Source: Gracilibacillus timonensis
GTDB taxonomy: Bacteria; Bacillota; Bacilli; Bacillales; Amphibacillaceae
Length of the DNA stretch: 64,000 nucleotides
Assembly (NCBI RefSeq): GCF_900086715.1
Contig: NZ_FLKH01000012.1
Coordinates: 1,863,346 to 1,927,345 of the forward strand
Direction of reading: 5' to 3'
Shown here piece after piece: positions 1 to 8,743 of this stretch (the first letter of the stretch is position 1; every line of letters starts with the position of its first letter). Below the pieces are notes generated by a model, which was not told the DNA's origin, ran no database searches, and saw only the letters and a list, made by a program, of their open reading frames with translations. Made by a program: the position numbers and the translations under genes.

Positions 1-444
1 GGGAAACGCCAAACCATCTTGAAACCCAAAATGGATGCCTTTTTTGATTGGTTACGGGAACAAGATCCTTTATCCGGCAGCAAGTTAGGCGAAGCGATAC
101 AGTATGCTTTGACATACGAGTCCACGTTTCGCACGGTCTTGAAAGATGCGAAACTAGCGCTTGATAACAACCGAGCCGAACGCGCCATCAAACCCTTCGT
201 GATGGGAAGAAAAAACTGGTTATTCAGCGCCACCTATGAAGGAGCGACAGCCGCTGCGATTATCATGAGTATCATCGAAACAGCGAAACAAAATAACCTC
301 GTTCCCGAAAAATATATCACTTATTTACTCGAAGAACTTCCTAACCTTCCCACCTTAGCCAATGAGGAAGATTGGAAGGCTTATTTGCCATGGCGTTCCC
401 ACGTCAAAGAACGTTGCCAGGAAAGAACGCTGCCAAAGCCATGA
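1..444 (+). CDS. IS66-family transposase, C-terminal part (5' end outside window)
   Basis: The reading frame is open from base 1 and stops at 442-444, so only the last ~147 residues are present. The stretch with ALDNNRAERAIKPFVMGRKN followed by GA-AA-I-SIIETAK is the highly conserved C-terminal signature of the IS66 DDE transposase, including the late catalytic region (ERAIKP). The TTG at 19 or the ATG at 31 are internal codons, not starts. The tail (about residues 100-147) is the variable region that follows the catalytic core in this family. The gene would move an IS66 element whose left part lies outside the window; whether that element is complete cannot be judged here. Confidence 0.88.
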   Translation, partial: GKRQTILKPKMDAFFDWLREQDPLSGSKLGEAIQYALTYESTFRTVLKDAKLALDNNRAERAIKPFVMGRKNWLFSATYEGATAAAIIMSIIETAKQNNLVPEKYITYLLEELPNLPTLANEEDWKAYLPWRSHVKERCQERTLPKP

Positions 445-465
445 AACAAGAAATAAGGATAAATC

Positions 466-517
466 TCCCCAACCCTTCTGTTCCTCTTTCTAGAACAGTT
501 TATCGCAGGGTTGGGGA
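466..517. terminator. Hairpin at the 3' end of the IS66 transposase
   Basis: An 11-bp perfect inverted repeat (TCCCCAACCCT at 466-476, AGGGTTGGGGA at 507-517) with a 30-base loop, followed by TTTTTC. It may terminate transposase transcription, or be part of the right end of the IS66 element, which must end about here because a different gene fragment begins near 530. Confidence 0.5.
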
Positions 518-537
518 TTTTTCTATACACTTGAGTA

Positions 538-993
538 TTGATCGCTTACGCTATATTTCCAGCCTTTTGGCGGTATTTCCGCCAAGAGTTCTGGAAAGCC
601 AACCTTTGTGGACTGATTTTTCTAGCGATCGCATATATTTTGCGTATGGATATGATCTTGTTAAAAGAGTTTCCGCAATGGACGTTTCAGTTGCTGTTAG
701 GTATTACATTTGGTTTGGGGGCCTTGTATGCCGTTATGCTGTTGTATTTCTTTCCGGTATACGTCCATTTTGATATTTCCTTATGGCAATCGTTTAAGTA
801 TGCCTTACTTATCGGACTTTCACACCTTCCGATCACCATCATGATGATCATTGGCAGTATCGCTGTATTTAGCCTGTATTGGTTCGTTTCTGGACTGATA
901 CCATTGCTCTGTGTCAGCTTATTCTGCCTGAATCTGATGTGGTTTGGGTATCGCTCCTTTAAGAATATCGAATACGCACAGCAGAAGGCATAA
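538..993 (+). pseudogene. DUF624 (YesL-like) membrane protein, N-terminally truncated
   Basis: About 150 residues with four hydrophobic segments (roughly residues 22-40, 48-72, 85-112 and 116-138) and the PAFWRYFRQEFWKANLCGLI pattern seen near the middle of YesL/DUF624 proteins. Full members are about 200-220 aa and start with a W-LL-N-L type first transmembrane segment, which is missing. The IS66 end lies directly upstream, so the element probably removed or separated the N-terminus. The TTG at 538 has no convincing ribosome binding site. YesL-like genes usually accompany sugar ABC importers and YesM/YesN sensors in Bacilli; an intact paralogue is at 43496. Probably a remnant rather than a working gene. 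Confidence 0.6.
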
Positions 994-1034
994 CAGGCCA
1001 TCACTATATATAGAAAAAAGGGAAGGTGAACACA

Positions 1035-1685
1035 TTGAAAAAAGCACTTATATTTCAAGGGGGATGGCAAGGCCATGAGCCGGAAGCATCAGCCGACATT
1101 CTAGCAAGGTTGCTGGAGGAGGAAGCGTTTGATGTCAAGATTACCGATACACTCGATACGCTGCGTCAAGAGGATTTAACGGTCTATGATTTGATTGTGC
1201 CGAACTGGACGCAAGGCACGATCGAACCGGAACAGCTAAAACCATTAATGGAAGCGATCGAAGCTGGCACAGGACTGGCAGGTTTGCATGGCGGGATGGG
1301 TGACTCGTTCCGGATGGAGGTAGACTATCAATTTATGGTGGGCGGTCAATGGGTCGCCCATCCAGGGAATGACGGGGTTGAATATCAGGTGCATATCCTC
1401 GATTCCGATCATCCGTTAACAGAAGGGATGCCCGACTTTACCGTGGTCTCTGAGCAATATTATATGCATGTCGATCCAGCCGTTCATGTCCATGCGACCA
1501 CCCGTTTTCCAGTAGCAGAGGGCCCTTATCAAACCAATGGCGAAGTCGATATGCCGGTGGTATGGACGAAGAGATGGGGCAAGGGTAAGGTGTACTACTG
1601 CTCCTTAGGGCATGTCGCAGAGATTGTGCGGATGCCAGAGGTCCTCGATTTAATGAAAAAGGGCATGGTCTGGGCCAGCCGGTAA
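1035..1685 (+). CDS. ThuA-like domain protein (glutamine-amidotransferase fold)
   Basis: A 216-aa cytosolic protein of the ThuA (trehalose utilisation) family: an ALIFQGGWQGHEP start, a DLIVPNW strand, the AGLHGG turn around residue 85, and a C-terminal CSLGHVAE segment. ThuA folds like class I glutamine amidotransferases and often sits beside Gfo/Idh/MocA oxidoreductases in sugar-oxidation operons, as here. I prefer the TTG at 1035, preceded by GGGAAGGTG at 1020-1028 with normal spacing, over the in-frame GTG at 1026, which lies inside that binding site. First gene of a four-gene operon (33-bp gap to the next gene). The exact reaction is not known for this family. Confidence 0.8.
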   Translation: MKKALIFQGGWQGHEPEASADILARLLEEEAFDVKITDTLDTLRQEDLTVYDLIVPNWTQGTIEPEQLKPLMEAIEAGTGLAGLHGGMGDSFRMEVDYQFMVGGQWVAHPGNDGVEYQVHILDSDHPLTEGMPDFTVVSEQYYMHVDPAVHVHATTRFPVAEGPYQTNGEVDMPVVWTKRWGKGKVYYCSLGHVAEIVRMPEVLDLMKKGMVWASR

Positions 1686-1718
1686 GTGTGTGATAAAGAA
1701 AAGAAAAGGGGTAGTGTA

Positions 1719-2837
1719 ATGGAATCATTGAAGGTTGGCATCATTGGCTGTGGTAATATCAGCCGGATTTATTTAGAAAATCAGCAGCGCTTTGCAAACT
1801 ATAAGGTAGTGGCCATCGCTGATCTGCTTATTGAGCGCGCTCAGGAGCGGGCCGAGGAGTTTGGTATCGCCAAGGCCTATACGACAGAGGAATTGTTAGC
1901 CGATCCAACGATTGATTTGGTGGTTAATTTAACGATCCCTGCCGTTCACGCCGATATTGCCAAGCAGGCCTTGGAACATGGCAAGCATGTCTATGGCGAG
2001 AAGCCACTGGCTGTGGAAAGAGAAGATGGCAAGGAGATACTAGAACTCGCCCAGCAAAAGGGTCTCTATGTCGGCAATGCACCCGATACCTTTTTGGGAG
2101 CGGGGCTGCAGACTTGTAAAAAGCTGATCGAGGATGGCTGGATTGGTACACCCATTTCTGCGACGGGTTTTATGATGGTGCCAGGGCATGAGCGGTGGCA
2201 CCCAGACCCTGCCTTCTATTATCAACGCGGGGGTGGCCCTTTATTTGATATGGGTCCTTATTATATAACGGCCTTAGTTGCCCTAATGGGACCGATCAAA
2301 AGGGTTACTGGATCGGCACAGATCACCTATCCGGAGCGCACGATTACCAGTGAGCCAAAGTTTGGTGAGACGATCACCGTCGAAACCCCAACACAGATTA
2401 ATAGCGTGCTGGACTTTGAATCAGGAGCGGTCTGCTCATTGGTTACCAGCTTTGACACTTGGCATCACCATCTGCCGAATCTCGAAATCTATGGTACGGA
2501 GGGCAGTATCATGGTACCAGATCCCAATACATTTGGCGGTCCGGTCTGTGTCCGGCGCAAGAACAGTCAGGAATGGAGTGAGATCCCCTTACTTTACGGC
2601 TTTGCCGACAACAGTCGCGGCTTAGGTGTAGCGGAGATGGCCGATGCGATTATAACCAAACGGAGATCGCGGATCGATGGCGAGCTGGCTTATCATGTTT
2701 TAGATATCATGCATGGCATTCTGGAATCGTCCGAAACTAGCAGGCACTATCAAACAGAAAGCCGTTGTCCACGGCCAGCGTCACTGCCAATCGGATTTGA
2801 TGAAACTTTTTTAAAACAAAGAAAGGTGGAGGAGTAA
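1719..2837 (+). CDS. Gfo/Idh/MocA-family NAD(P)-dependent oxidoreductase
   Basis: A 372-aa protein with an N-terminal Rossmann fold (VGIIGCGNIS, glycines at about 7, 10 and 12) and the family's EKP motif at residues 94-96, whose lysine takes part in catalysis. A C-terminal substrate domain follows. Members oxidise or reduce hydroxyls of sugars, inositols or sugar acids. The ATG at 1719 is chosen because an AAAAGGGG site lies just upstream; the longer GTG frame from 1686 starts at the ThuA stop codon. It is followed after one base by a TIM-barrel isomerase and then by a second oxidoreductase, the usual make-up of a keto-sugar or inositol-like catabolic operon. The substrate cannot be read from sequence. 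Confidence 0.9.
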   Translation: MESLKVGIIGCGNISRIYLENQQRFANYKVVAIADLLIERAQERAEEFGIAKAYTTEELLADPTIDLVVNLTIPAVHADIAKQALEHGKHVYGEKPLAVEREDGKEILELAQQKGLYVGNAPDTFLGAGLQTCKKLIEDGWIGTPISATGFMMVPGHERWHPDPAFYYQRGGGPLFDMGPYYITALVALMGPIKRVTGSAQITYPERTITSEPKFGETITVETPTQINSVLDFESGAVCSLVTSFDTWHHHLPNLEIYGTEGSIMVPDPNTFGGPVCVRRKNSQEWSEIPLLYGFADNSRGLGVAEMADAIITKRRSRIDGELAYHVLDIMHGILESSETSRHYQTESRCPRPASLPIGFDETFLKQRKVEE

Positions 2838-2838
2838 G

Positions 2839-3807
2839 ATGAAATTAGGAACATTTCTTGTATTATTTGGAGACAAGCCCCTGGAAGAGGCACTAGACAC
2901 CGTACAGCAGGCCGGGCTGGAAGCAGTAGAAATCGGAACAGGCGGCTATCCGGGCAATGCCCATTGTAATCCCGCGGAATTATTAGCAGATCAAGCCAAG
3001 CTGGAAGCCTTTCAACAGGCCATCGACTTCCGTGGTTTAACAATTAGCGCACTGAGCTGTCACGGCAACCCGCTGCACCCCAATCGGGACATCGCAAATA
3101 AGCACCATCAGCAATTTGAACAAACCGTACAGCTGGCAGAGAAACTCGGGGTAGATACGGTCGTTACCTTTTCCGGCTGTCCTGGAGAGTCAGCGTATTC
3201 CAAATATCCCGTCTGGGTCACCGCAGCCTGGCCAGAGGACCATCCAGAGATATTGGCATGGCAATGGCGCGAGCGGGTCTTACCTTATTGGAAAGAACAG
3301 AATAACTTTCTTGCCAAGCACGGTGTGCGCGTGGCAATTGAGCCCCATCCAGGCTTTGTCGTCTACAACAATGAAACGGCATTAAAACTAAGACGGGAAT
3401 GCGGGGATCAGATAGGTGTCAACTTTGATCCAAGCCACCTGTACTGGCAGCAGATGGATCCCGTCGTCAGCATTAAGGAATTAGGCCGAGAACAAGCACT
3501 ATTCCATTTTCATGCGAAGGATACGGCAATCGATAAGCAGAATACCGAAGCAAACGGTGTGCTGGACACCAAACCTTATACCGATGAGCTAAATCGTTCC
3601 TGGATCTTCCGCACCGTCGGCTTTGGCCATGGCATCGAAGAATGGAAACGCATCATCAGCGCCCTGCAATTAGCCGGCTATGAAGGTGCCGTCAGCATTG
3701 AACATGAAGACAGCCTGATGTCCGTGGAAGAAGGCTTCCAGAAGGCCGTCGCTTTATTACAAGAGGCCTTAATTAAGGAAAAGGTAGGTGAGGTATGGTG
3801 GGCCTAG
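2839..3807 (+). CDS. Sugar phosphate isomerase/epimerase (xylose-isomerase-like TIM barrel)
   Basis: A 322-aa member of the AP_endonuc_2/xylose-isomerase-like family. The metal-ligand signatures are visible: IEPHPG (Glu of strand 5), NFDPSH (Asp and His), HFHAKD and IEHED (Glu of strand 8). Family members isomerise or epimerise keto sugars, or dehydrate inosose-type compounds. It starts one base after the oxidoreductase stop (GGTGGAGGAGTAAG just upstream of the ATG) and its 3' end overlaps the next oxidoreductase by 13 bases, so translation is coupled. Together with its two oxidoreductase neighbours it probably acts on an oxidised sugar intermediate. Confidence 0.88.
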   Translation: MKLGTFLVLFGDKPLEEALDTVQQAGLEAVEIGTGGYPGNAHCNPAELLADQAKLEAFQQAIDFRGLTISALSCHGNPLHPNRDIANKHHQQFEQTVQLAEKLGVDTVVTFSGCPGESAYSKYPVWVTAAWPEDHPEILAWQWRERVLPYWKEQNNFLAKHGVRVAIEPHPGFVVYNNETALKLRRECGDQIGVNFDPSHLYWQQMDPVVSIKELGREQALFHFHAKDTAIDKQNTEANGVLDTKPYTDELNRSWIFRTVGFGHGIEEWKRIISALQLAGYEGAVSIEHEDSLMSVEEGFQKAVALLQEALIKEKVGEVWWA

Positions 3808-4967
3808 TGCAGCAACCGATTCGTATCGGCATGATCGGTTATCAATTTATGGGGAAGGCTCACAGCCATGCCTATCGGGATCTGCCTTTTTACTTTGATA
3901 CGCCATTAAAACCAGAACTTAAGGTTATCGCCGGCCGTAATGAAGCAGCAGTAAAAGAAGCGCAAGCACGCTACGGCTTTGAATCTTATGAAACCGACTG
4001 GCGTAAGTTGATCGAGCGTGAGGATGTCGATGTTATTGATATCGTCACGCCGAACCATACCCATTTAGAAATTGCCTTGGCCGCCATCGAAGCAGGCAAG
4101 CACCTTATCATCGAAAAACCACTGTCCATGAATGCAGCGGACGCCAAGCGTATGTATCAAGCCACGAAGAAGAGTGGAGTGAAGCATATGATCTGCCACA
4201 ATTACCGTTTCGCTCCGGCAATCCAATTCGCCAAGCAGTTAATCGATCAAGGCAAGATCGGCCGTGTCTTCCATTACCGTGCCAACTATCTGCAGGATTT
4301 TATTATTGATCCCGATTTCCCGTTAGTCTGGCGATTAAAAAAGGATATCGCCGGCTCCGGAGCACTCGGGGATCTCGGCGCTCACAGCCTAGACCTGGCT
4401 CGCTTTTTGAACGGCGAAATCAGCGAACTGACCAGTACCATGGAGACCTTTATTAAAGAACGCCCACTCGGCGACATGACCGGCGGCTTAAGTGCCAAGG
4501 GAAGCTCCGATCAAATGGGCGAGGTAACCGTTGATGACGCCGTAGCTGTGATTGCCCGATTTGAGAATGGCGCCCTAGGTACATTTGAAGCGACTCGTTT
4601 GGCCAACGGCAACCGCAACAAGAACAAATTTGAAATCAATGGGGACAAAGGCTCGATCCGCTGGGATATGGAGGATATGAATAACCTGGAGCTCTATCTC
4701 CATGATGACGAAGCAGGCGAGCAAGGCTTCCGTTTGATCAACTGTACCGAAGAGGTCCACCCTTATGCCGGTGCCTACTGGCCAGCGGGACATATTATCG
4801 GTTACGAGCATACCTTTATCAACCTGATGCATGAATTTCTCCAGGGCATTGCCGAGGATTATCAACCCAAGCCAGATTTTGAAGATGGTCTGAGAAACCA
4901 ACTACTGCTGGAGGCGATTGAGCAATCAGCAGAGGAGCGGGCGTGGGTGAAGGTGGAGCGGGTGTAA
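3795..4967 (+). CDS. Gfo/Idh/MocA-family oxidoreductase, second copy in operon
   Basis: A 390-aa protein with the Rossmann motif IGMIGYQFMGKAHSHAY and the EKP catalytic motif (LIIEKPLSMN near residue 112). It is only distantly similar to the product at 1719, so the pair probably acts on different steps rather than being a recent duplication. GGTGAGG precedes the ATG at 3795; the GTG at 3798 is an alternative. Last gene of the operon, followed by a clear terminator. The G-F-M-G-K-A-H-S pattern is common in oxidoreductases next to xylose-isomerase-like genes. Confidence 0.9.
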   Translation: MVGLVQQPIRIGMIGYQFMGKAHSHAYRDLPFYFDTPLKPELKVIAGRNEAAVKEAQARYGFESYETDWRKLIEREDVDVIDIVTPNHTHLEIALAAIEAGKHLIIEKPLSMNAADAKRMYQATKKSGVKHMICHNYRFAPAIQFAKQLIDQGKIGRVFHYRANYLQDFIIDPDFPLVWRLKKDIAGSGALGDLGAHSLDLARFLNGEISELTSTMETFIKERPLGDMTGGLSAKGSSDQMGEVTVDDAVAVIARFENGALGTFEATRLANGNRNKNKFEINGDKGSIRWDMEDMNNLELYLHDDEAGEQGFRLINCTEEVHPYAGAYWPAGHIIGYEHTFINLMHEFLQGIAEDYQPKPDFEDGLRNQLLLEAIEQSAEERAWVKVERV

Positions 4968-4982
4968 TTGAAATGAAAAACA

Positions 4983-5012
4983 AGGCAGGCGCTGACACCC
5001 AGCAGCCTGCCT
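4983..5012. terminator. Bidirectional terminator between convergent genes
   Basis: AGGCAGGCGCTG at 4983-4994 pairs with CAGCAGCCTGCCT at 5000-5012 with one bulged base. It lies between the stop of the oxidoreductase on the plus strand and that of the aldo/keto reductase on the minus strand and probably serves both. Confidence 0.7.
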
Positions 5013-5024
5013 AGTTGCTTATAT

Positions 5025-6017
5025 TTACGCCAAAATATTATTAATCGCTTCCAGTTCTTCCTCGCTAAAGTCCGTGTTTTCCAATGCTTGCATATTCTCT
5101 TCAATCTGGCTGACACGGCTAGCACCAATTAAAGCAGAAACCACTGATTTCTCCTGTAACACCCACACCAGTGCCATTTGTGCCAAAGTTTGTCCCCGTT
5201 CCAACGCCAATTCATTAAGCGCCTTCAGTTTTTGCAGCTTGTCAGAAGTAATATCACGTTCATTTAAAAACGGAATAAACTCCTTCGCCGCCCGGGAATC
5301 CTTAGGAATACCATTAAGGTACTTGCTCGTTAACAGCCCTTGCGCTAATGGGACATAGGCAATACAGCCAACGCCGTGCTCGGTTAAGACATCGGACAGT
5401 CCCTCTTCCAGTTTACGATCAAGCATAGAGTAAGCCGCTTGATGGATGATAAAAGGCGTTCCTTGCTTTTGCAAGATCTCCGCCGCCTGCTGCGTCTGCT
5501 CCGCGTCATAGTTGGAAATACCAACATACAGCGCTTTACCTTGACGGACCACTTGATCCAGCGCTCCCATCGTTTCTTCTAGCGGTGTATCTGGATCCGG
5601 ACGATGATGATAGAAGATATCAACATAATCCAGCTTCATTCGCTTTAAACTCTGATCAAGGCTGGAGATCAAATACTTACGAGAGCCCCAATCCCCGTAA
5701 GGCCCGTCCCACATCCGAAACCCTGCCTTCGTGGAGATAATCAGCTCGTCCCGATAAGGAGCCAGGCTTTCCGTCATGATACGTCCGAAATTCTCTTCCG
5801 CAGCCCCGGGAGGCGGACCATAATTATTGGCCAAGTCAAAATGCGTAATTCCCAAATCAAACGCTCTCATTAACATCCTGCGCTGATTATTCAAGGTATC
5901 CTCGTCCCCGAAATTGTTCCAAAGACCAAAGGAAATCGCCGGTAACTGAATACCAGAATTGCCACAGCGGTTAAATACCGCGCTTTCATAACGCTTTGGA
6001 TCTGCTTGATAATTCAT
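5025..6017 (-). CDS. Aldo/keto reductase (YghZ / glyceraldehyde-3-phosphate reductase-like)
   Basis: A 330-aa NADPH-dependent aldo/keto reductase. The catalytic tetrad is visible: Asp61 and Tyr66 in HFDLANNYG, Lys97 in STKAG and a His in the FYHHRP segment near 137. The GDWGSRKYLISSLDQSLKRM stretch is typical of the subgroup that includes E. coli YghZ (L-glyceraldehyde 3-phosphate reductase). The start codon follows AGGAGGACGAGG. It faces the oxidoreductase operon and lies 21 bp downstream of the Lin0512 gene on the same strand, with which it may be co-transcribed. It probably reduces small aldehydes or ketoses. Confidence 0.9.
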   Translation of the reverse strand: MNYQADPKRYESAVFNRCGNSGIQLPAISFGLWNNFGDEDTLNNQRRMLMRAFDLGITHFDLANNYGPPPGAAEENFGRIMTESLAPYRDELIISTKAGFRMWDGPYGDWGSRKYLISSLDQSLKRMKLDYVDIFYHHRPDPDTPLEETMGALDQVVRQGKALYVGISNYDAEQTQQAAEILQKQGTPFIIHQAAYSMLDRKLEEGLSDVLTEHGVGCIAYVPLAQGLLTSKYLNGIPKDSRAAKEFIPFLNERDITSDKLQKLKALNELALERGQTLAQMALVWVLQEKSVVSALIGASRVSQIEENMQALENTDFSEEELEAINNILA

Positions 6018-6038
6018 CCTCGTCCTCCTCTAAATCGA

Positions 6039-6398
6039 TTAGTAACCTACTTCTACGGCAGCGTTGACCATATACATCAAGTCATTCTTATCCGCTTGAT
6101 CCTCCAGAATAATACCCGATGTCGTAGCCATCCCGCCATCGATCACTTCAACCGTTACCATCCCATAAGGAATCTCCTGCTTCACCTGATCGGTATCCAC
6201 CAATTCCTTATCAGCAGGCACCGCCAGTTTGACGTTAACCCTCATGTTGTGTAAATCCTGACCGGGTAAGTATTCCTTGATGCCAGGCATAGAGTTATAG
6301 TGAAGCGCATTCTCAACCGCGCGAATACATGCTTTGGTGATATTCTGTCCGTGTACATCAATTCCCGTACCTGTTTCGATGAAAATGATCTTCTCCAT
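6039..6398 (-). CDS. Lin0512 family protein
   Basis: A 119-aa protein beginning MEKIIFIETGTGIDVHGQN and matching the Lin0512 family of short Firmicutes proteins (IxTGxGxDxHGQ followed by T-A-RA--NA). The family has no established function; it recurs beside sugar or inositol catabolic genes. The ATG at 6398 is chosen because GGGAGGCG sits five bases upstream; the ATG at 6413 lies ahead of that site. There is no signal peptide or membrane segment. It probably forms a transcription unit with the aldo/keto reductase downstream. Confidence 0.75.
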   Translation of the reverse strand: MEKIIFIETGTGIDVHGQNITKACIRAVENALHYNSMPGIKEYLPGQDLHNMRVNVKLAVPADKELVDTDQVKQEIPYGMVTVEVIDGGMATTSGIILEDQADKNDLMYMVNAAVEVGY

Positions 6399-6496
6399 AT
6401 TCTCGCCTCCCATATAGAAGTGTTCTCAATTACTAGATTACTGGATTCAGCCAGCAAAATCAATTTATAAAACTCTTACTGATAATGGGATTTATC

Positions 6497-6505
6497 TGGT
6501 ATAAT
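6497..6505 (+). promoter_or_regulatory. Extended -10 promoter of rlmH
   Basis: TGG-TATAAT at 6497-6505 is a perfect extended -10 box 36 bp ahead of the rlmH start. No good -35 box is seen, which is usual for extended -10 promoters. Confidence 0.6.
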
Positions 6506-6540
6506 GGATATAAGAGACTTGCAGGAAGGATGACACCAGC

Positions 6541-7020
6541 GTGAAAATATCTATCATCGCAGTCGGCAAACTAAAAGAGAAGTACCTAAAGCAAGGCATA
6601 GAAGAATATATGAAGCGCTTAACTGCCTACGCCAAGGTGGAGATCATTGAATTACCCGACGAAAAAGCACCAGAAAACATGAGCGAAGCCGAACAAGAAG
6701 CCATCAAACGCAAAGAAGGCGAACGAATACTATCCAAAATCTCACTAGATACATACGTTATTTCCCTGGAAATAAAGGGCGACATGATCAGCTCCGAAAC
6801 ATTCGCCAAAAAACTAGAAAATCTGATGGTCCACGGGAAGAGCAAGATCGCCTTTGTGATTGGCGGATCCTTGGGATTGAGCGAGGAAGTGCAGGAGCGG
6901 AGTAATTATGCGTTGTCCTTTTCGAAGATGACGTTTCCGCATCAGTTGATGAGATTGGTGTTGGTGGAACAGGTTTATCGGGGGTTTCGGATATTGAAGG
7001 GGGAACCGTACCACAAATAG
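6541..7020 (+). CDS. rlmH: 23S rRNA (pseudouridine1915-N3)-methyltransferase RlmH
   Basis: A 159-aa SPOUT methyltransferase of the usual length. It starts [20 protein letters not shown] (GTG start, AGGAAGG upstream) and carries the AdoMet-knot motif [13 protein letters not shown]. The C-terminus ILKGEPYHK corresponds to the ending that serves as the SCC attachment site in staphylococci (orfX). The enzyme methylates Psi1915 in helix 69 of 23S rRNA. The gene is intact although a mobile element is integrated at its last codons, because the element restores the C-terminal sequence. Confidence 0.97.
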   Translation: MKISIIAVGKLKEKYLKQGIEEYMKRLTAYAKVEIIELPDEKAPENMSEAEQEAIKRKEGERILSKISLDTYVISLEIKGDMISSETFAKKLENLMVHGKSKIAFVIGGSLGLSEEVQERSNYALSFSKMTFPHQLMRLVLVEQVYRGFRILKGEPYHK

Positions 7021-8670
7021 AGGCAAAAATTGTTGTAGATAAGGTGGTAATTCTTTGTCGGAAGCGGGTATTGAAAACAAGTTTTCATTATCCGTTTCAC
7101 GATATAACAAATGGATAAGAATAAAGGTCTTGGATATGTTGATTTCTGTAAAATCAAAGTCGAGTTCAATTTCATTAATTGTTCGTGACTTTGATTTTTG
7201 TTGTTTGATCGTTATTTTGTTAATAAGATGTTGAAGCAACCGCTTCTTATTCTCCCTTGAAGAACTTTTATACATTAAGAGAAATTGTTTTAGTAGTAAT
7301 TCAATTAGTTCGGGCTGTATAATCCTTGAATCGGTAGAGCTTAACTCTACGGATATCTCATTTTTCTTTTGCTGCAATTCCTCTTTTTCATTACTGACTT
7401 TCTGTAGTCTTTCTTGAAGAATTGCTGTCGGTAAGGTGTTCTTTTCAAATGCTTCCATATAACGGTCTTGTAATGACTCTATTTCGGACAAGCGTTCTTC
7501 GATATTTTCTAATTCCTTATTGAGCTGACTATGTGAATCAACGGAGTTTGAGTTTATATCATGAAGCGTTTTATATAACTTCTTCTTAGAAAGTATTGTT
7601 TCGATTCTATTTATAACTGAATCCTCTGCATCATACGCTTTAATTGAGTTTGCTCTGCACGCAGATGATCCTTTATTGTGGAAATCACCACAAACATAAT
7701 AACGATGTTTTCGTTTTGTTCCGTCTTTCCGAGTGTGAGAAGTGATAGATGGAACCATTCCTTGCCGACAATCAGGACAGCGTAAAAGGCCGCTTAGTAA
7801 GAAAGGTTCATTGGATTGACGCTGTTTAAAGGATTTACTTTTTCTTCTTGAGTGAACAATACTCCATAATTCATCCGATATAATGGCTTCATGTTGACCG
7901 TCAACAAGGATAGGATTAGGATTTTTACCCCTTCTTCGTTTTGTATCCCAATTCTCGAATTGTAACCATCTGATTTTTCCAATGTAGATAACGTTGTCAA
8001 GGATTTGTGCTACACCATTGATGGAAAAGTAACGATTACGTTTAGTCTTATAACCTGCTTTATTTAGGTGATTGGAAATTGCTCTTAGTCCTTTGCCATC
8101 TGCATACATAGTAAAGATTAACTTCACTACATCTGCTTCCTTATGATTGATAACAAGTTTTTTCTTATCAGAATGATTGTAACCAAATACAACACCACCA
8201 TTCCATAATCCTTCCAAAGCTCTTTGTTTCATACCAAGTTTAACGTTTTCTGATAATGTATTGCGTTCCATCTCTGCAATTGAAGCCATAAGTTGTACAA
8301 CTAAACGACCAATAGGTGTTCCAGTATCAAAGTTTTCCGAGTAGGAAATGAATTTCACCCCATAGTCCTCAAATTTATCCAATAGTGTTAGGGTGTCCAA
8401 CATATTACGAGAAAGCCTTGAAATTTTCCATACAAGAACTGCTTGGAATTTATCCTTTTCAACATCCGCAACCAACTTTTGCATAGCAGGGCGACCTTTA
8501 ATGTTCTTACCAGATATCCCTTCATCAACGTATTCTTCTGCTACTTTCCATCCATATAATTGTGTATATTGACGTAAGGTTTGTAATTGAGCGGAGATGC
8601 TGTAACCCTCAGTCGCTTGTTCTTCTGTACTTACACGACAATAAATTGCTACGTTTTTGATTTCTTCCAA
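6814..8670 (-). CDS. Large serine recombinase 1, reading frame crossing attL
   Basis: A 618-aa ORF with an N-terminal resolvase domain (catalytic Ser14 in [14 protein letters not shown]-type helix ISRLSRN), a recombinase domain ([10 protein letters not shown] onward), a zinc ribbon (LLRCPDC with a later YYVCGDF...CRAN) and a long coiled coil around 375-440. This is the architecture of CcrA/CcrB and phage serine integrases. It starts with ATG after AAGGAGGC. Codon 551 is the first codon of the attachment core; residues 556-618 are rlmH read on the wrong strand. In the excised circle the same frame would read through the joined site and stop after ten codons (LFVVRVTVVI), giving 560 aa. It probably works with the neighbouring recombinase in integration and excision. 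Confidence 0.9.
   Translation of the reverse strand: MEEIKNVAIYCRVSTEEQATEGYSISAQLQTLRQYTQLYGWKVAEEYVDEGISGKNIKGRPAMQKLVADVEKDKFQAVLVWKISRLSRNMLDTLTLLDKFEDYGVKFISYSENFDTGTPIGRLVVQLMASIAEMERNTLSENVKLGMKQRALEGLWNGGVVFGYNHSDKKKLVINHKEADVVKLIFTMYADGKGLRAISNHLNKAGYKTKRNRYFSINGVAQILDNVIYIGKIRWLQFENWDTKRRRGKNPNPILVDGQHEAIISDELWSIVHSRRKSKSFKQRQSNEPFLLSGLLRCPDCRQGMVPSITSHTRKDGTKRKHRYYVCGDFHNKGSSACRANSIKAYDAEDSVINRIETILSKKKLYKTLHDINSNSVDSHSQLNKELENIEERLSEIESLQDRYMEAFEKNTLPTAILQERLQKVSNEKEELQQKKNEISVELSSTDSRIIQPELIELLLKQFLLMYKSSSRENKKRLLQHLINKITIKQQKSKSRTINEIELDFDFTEINISKTFILIHLLYRETDNENLFSIPASDKELPPYLQQFLPLFVVRFPLQYPKPPINLFHQHQSHQLMRKRHLRKGQRIITPLLHFLAQSQGSANHKGDLALPVDHQIF
7006..7020 (+). repeat. attL: left 15-bp direct repeat of the rlmH-integrated element
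   Basis: CCGTACCACAAATAG encodes the last four codons of rlmH plus its stop. An identical copy is at 21726-21740. It corresponds in position and codon content to the staphylococcal SCC attachment core at the 3' end of orfX/rlmH. Confidence 0.88.
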
Positions 8671-8717
8671 GTAAATAGCCTCCTTTCAAATTTATTCTAA
8701 GACTTAGACGCAAAAAA

Positions 8718-8738
8718 GGAAAGGAGGTTATCCTTCCC
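8718..8738 (-). terminator. Hairpin between the two recombinase genes
   Basis: On the minus strand GGGAAGGA (8738-8731) can pair with TCCTTTCC (8725-8718), followed by a run of T. It directly follows the stop of recombinase 2, so it may attenuate transcription into recombinase 1. Confidence 0.45.
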
Positions 8739-8743
8739 TAACT

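Noticed and set aside
372-773. 133-aa plus-strand ORF bridging IS66 and the DUF624 fragment
   Set aside because: It reads both the transposase end and the DUF624 fragment out of frame; neither part has coding character in this frame.
687-1076. 129-aa ORF on the minus strand
   Set aside because: It lies antisense to the DUF624 fragment and the start of the ThuA gene, has no binding site and no family likeness; it is a shadow frame.
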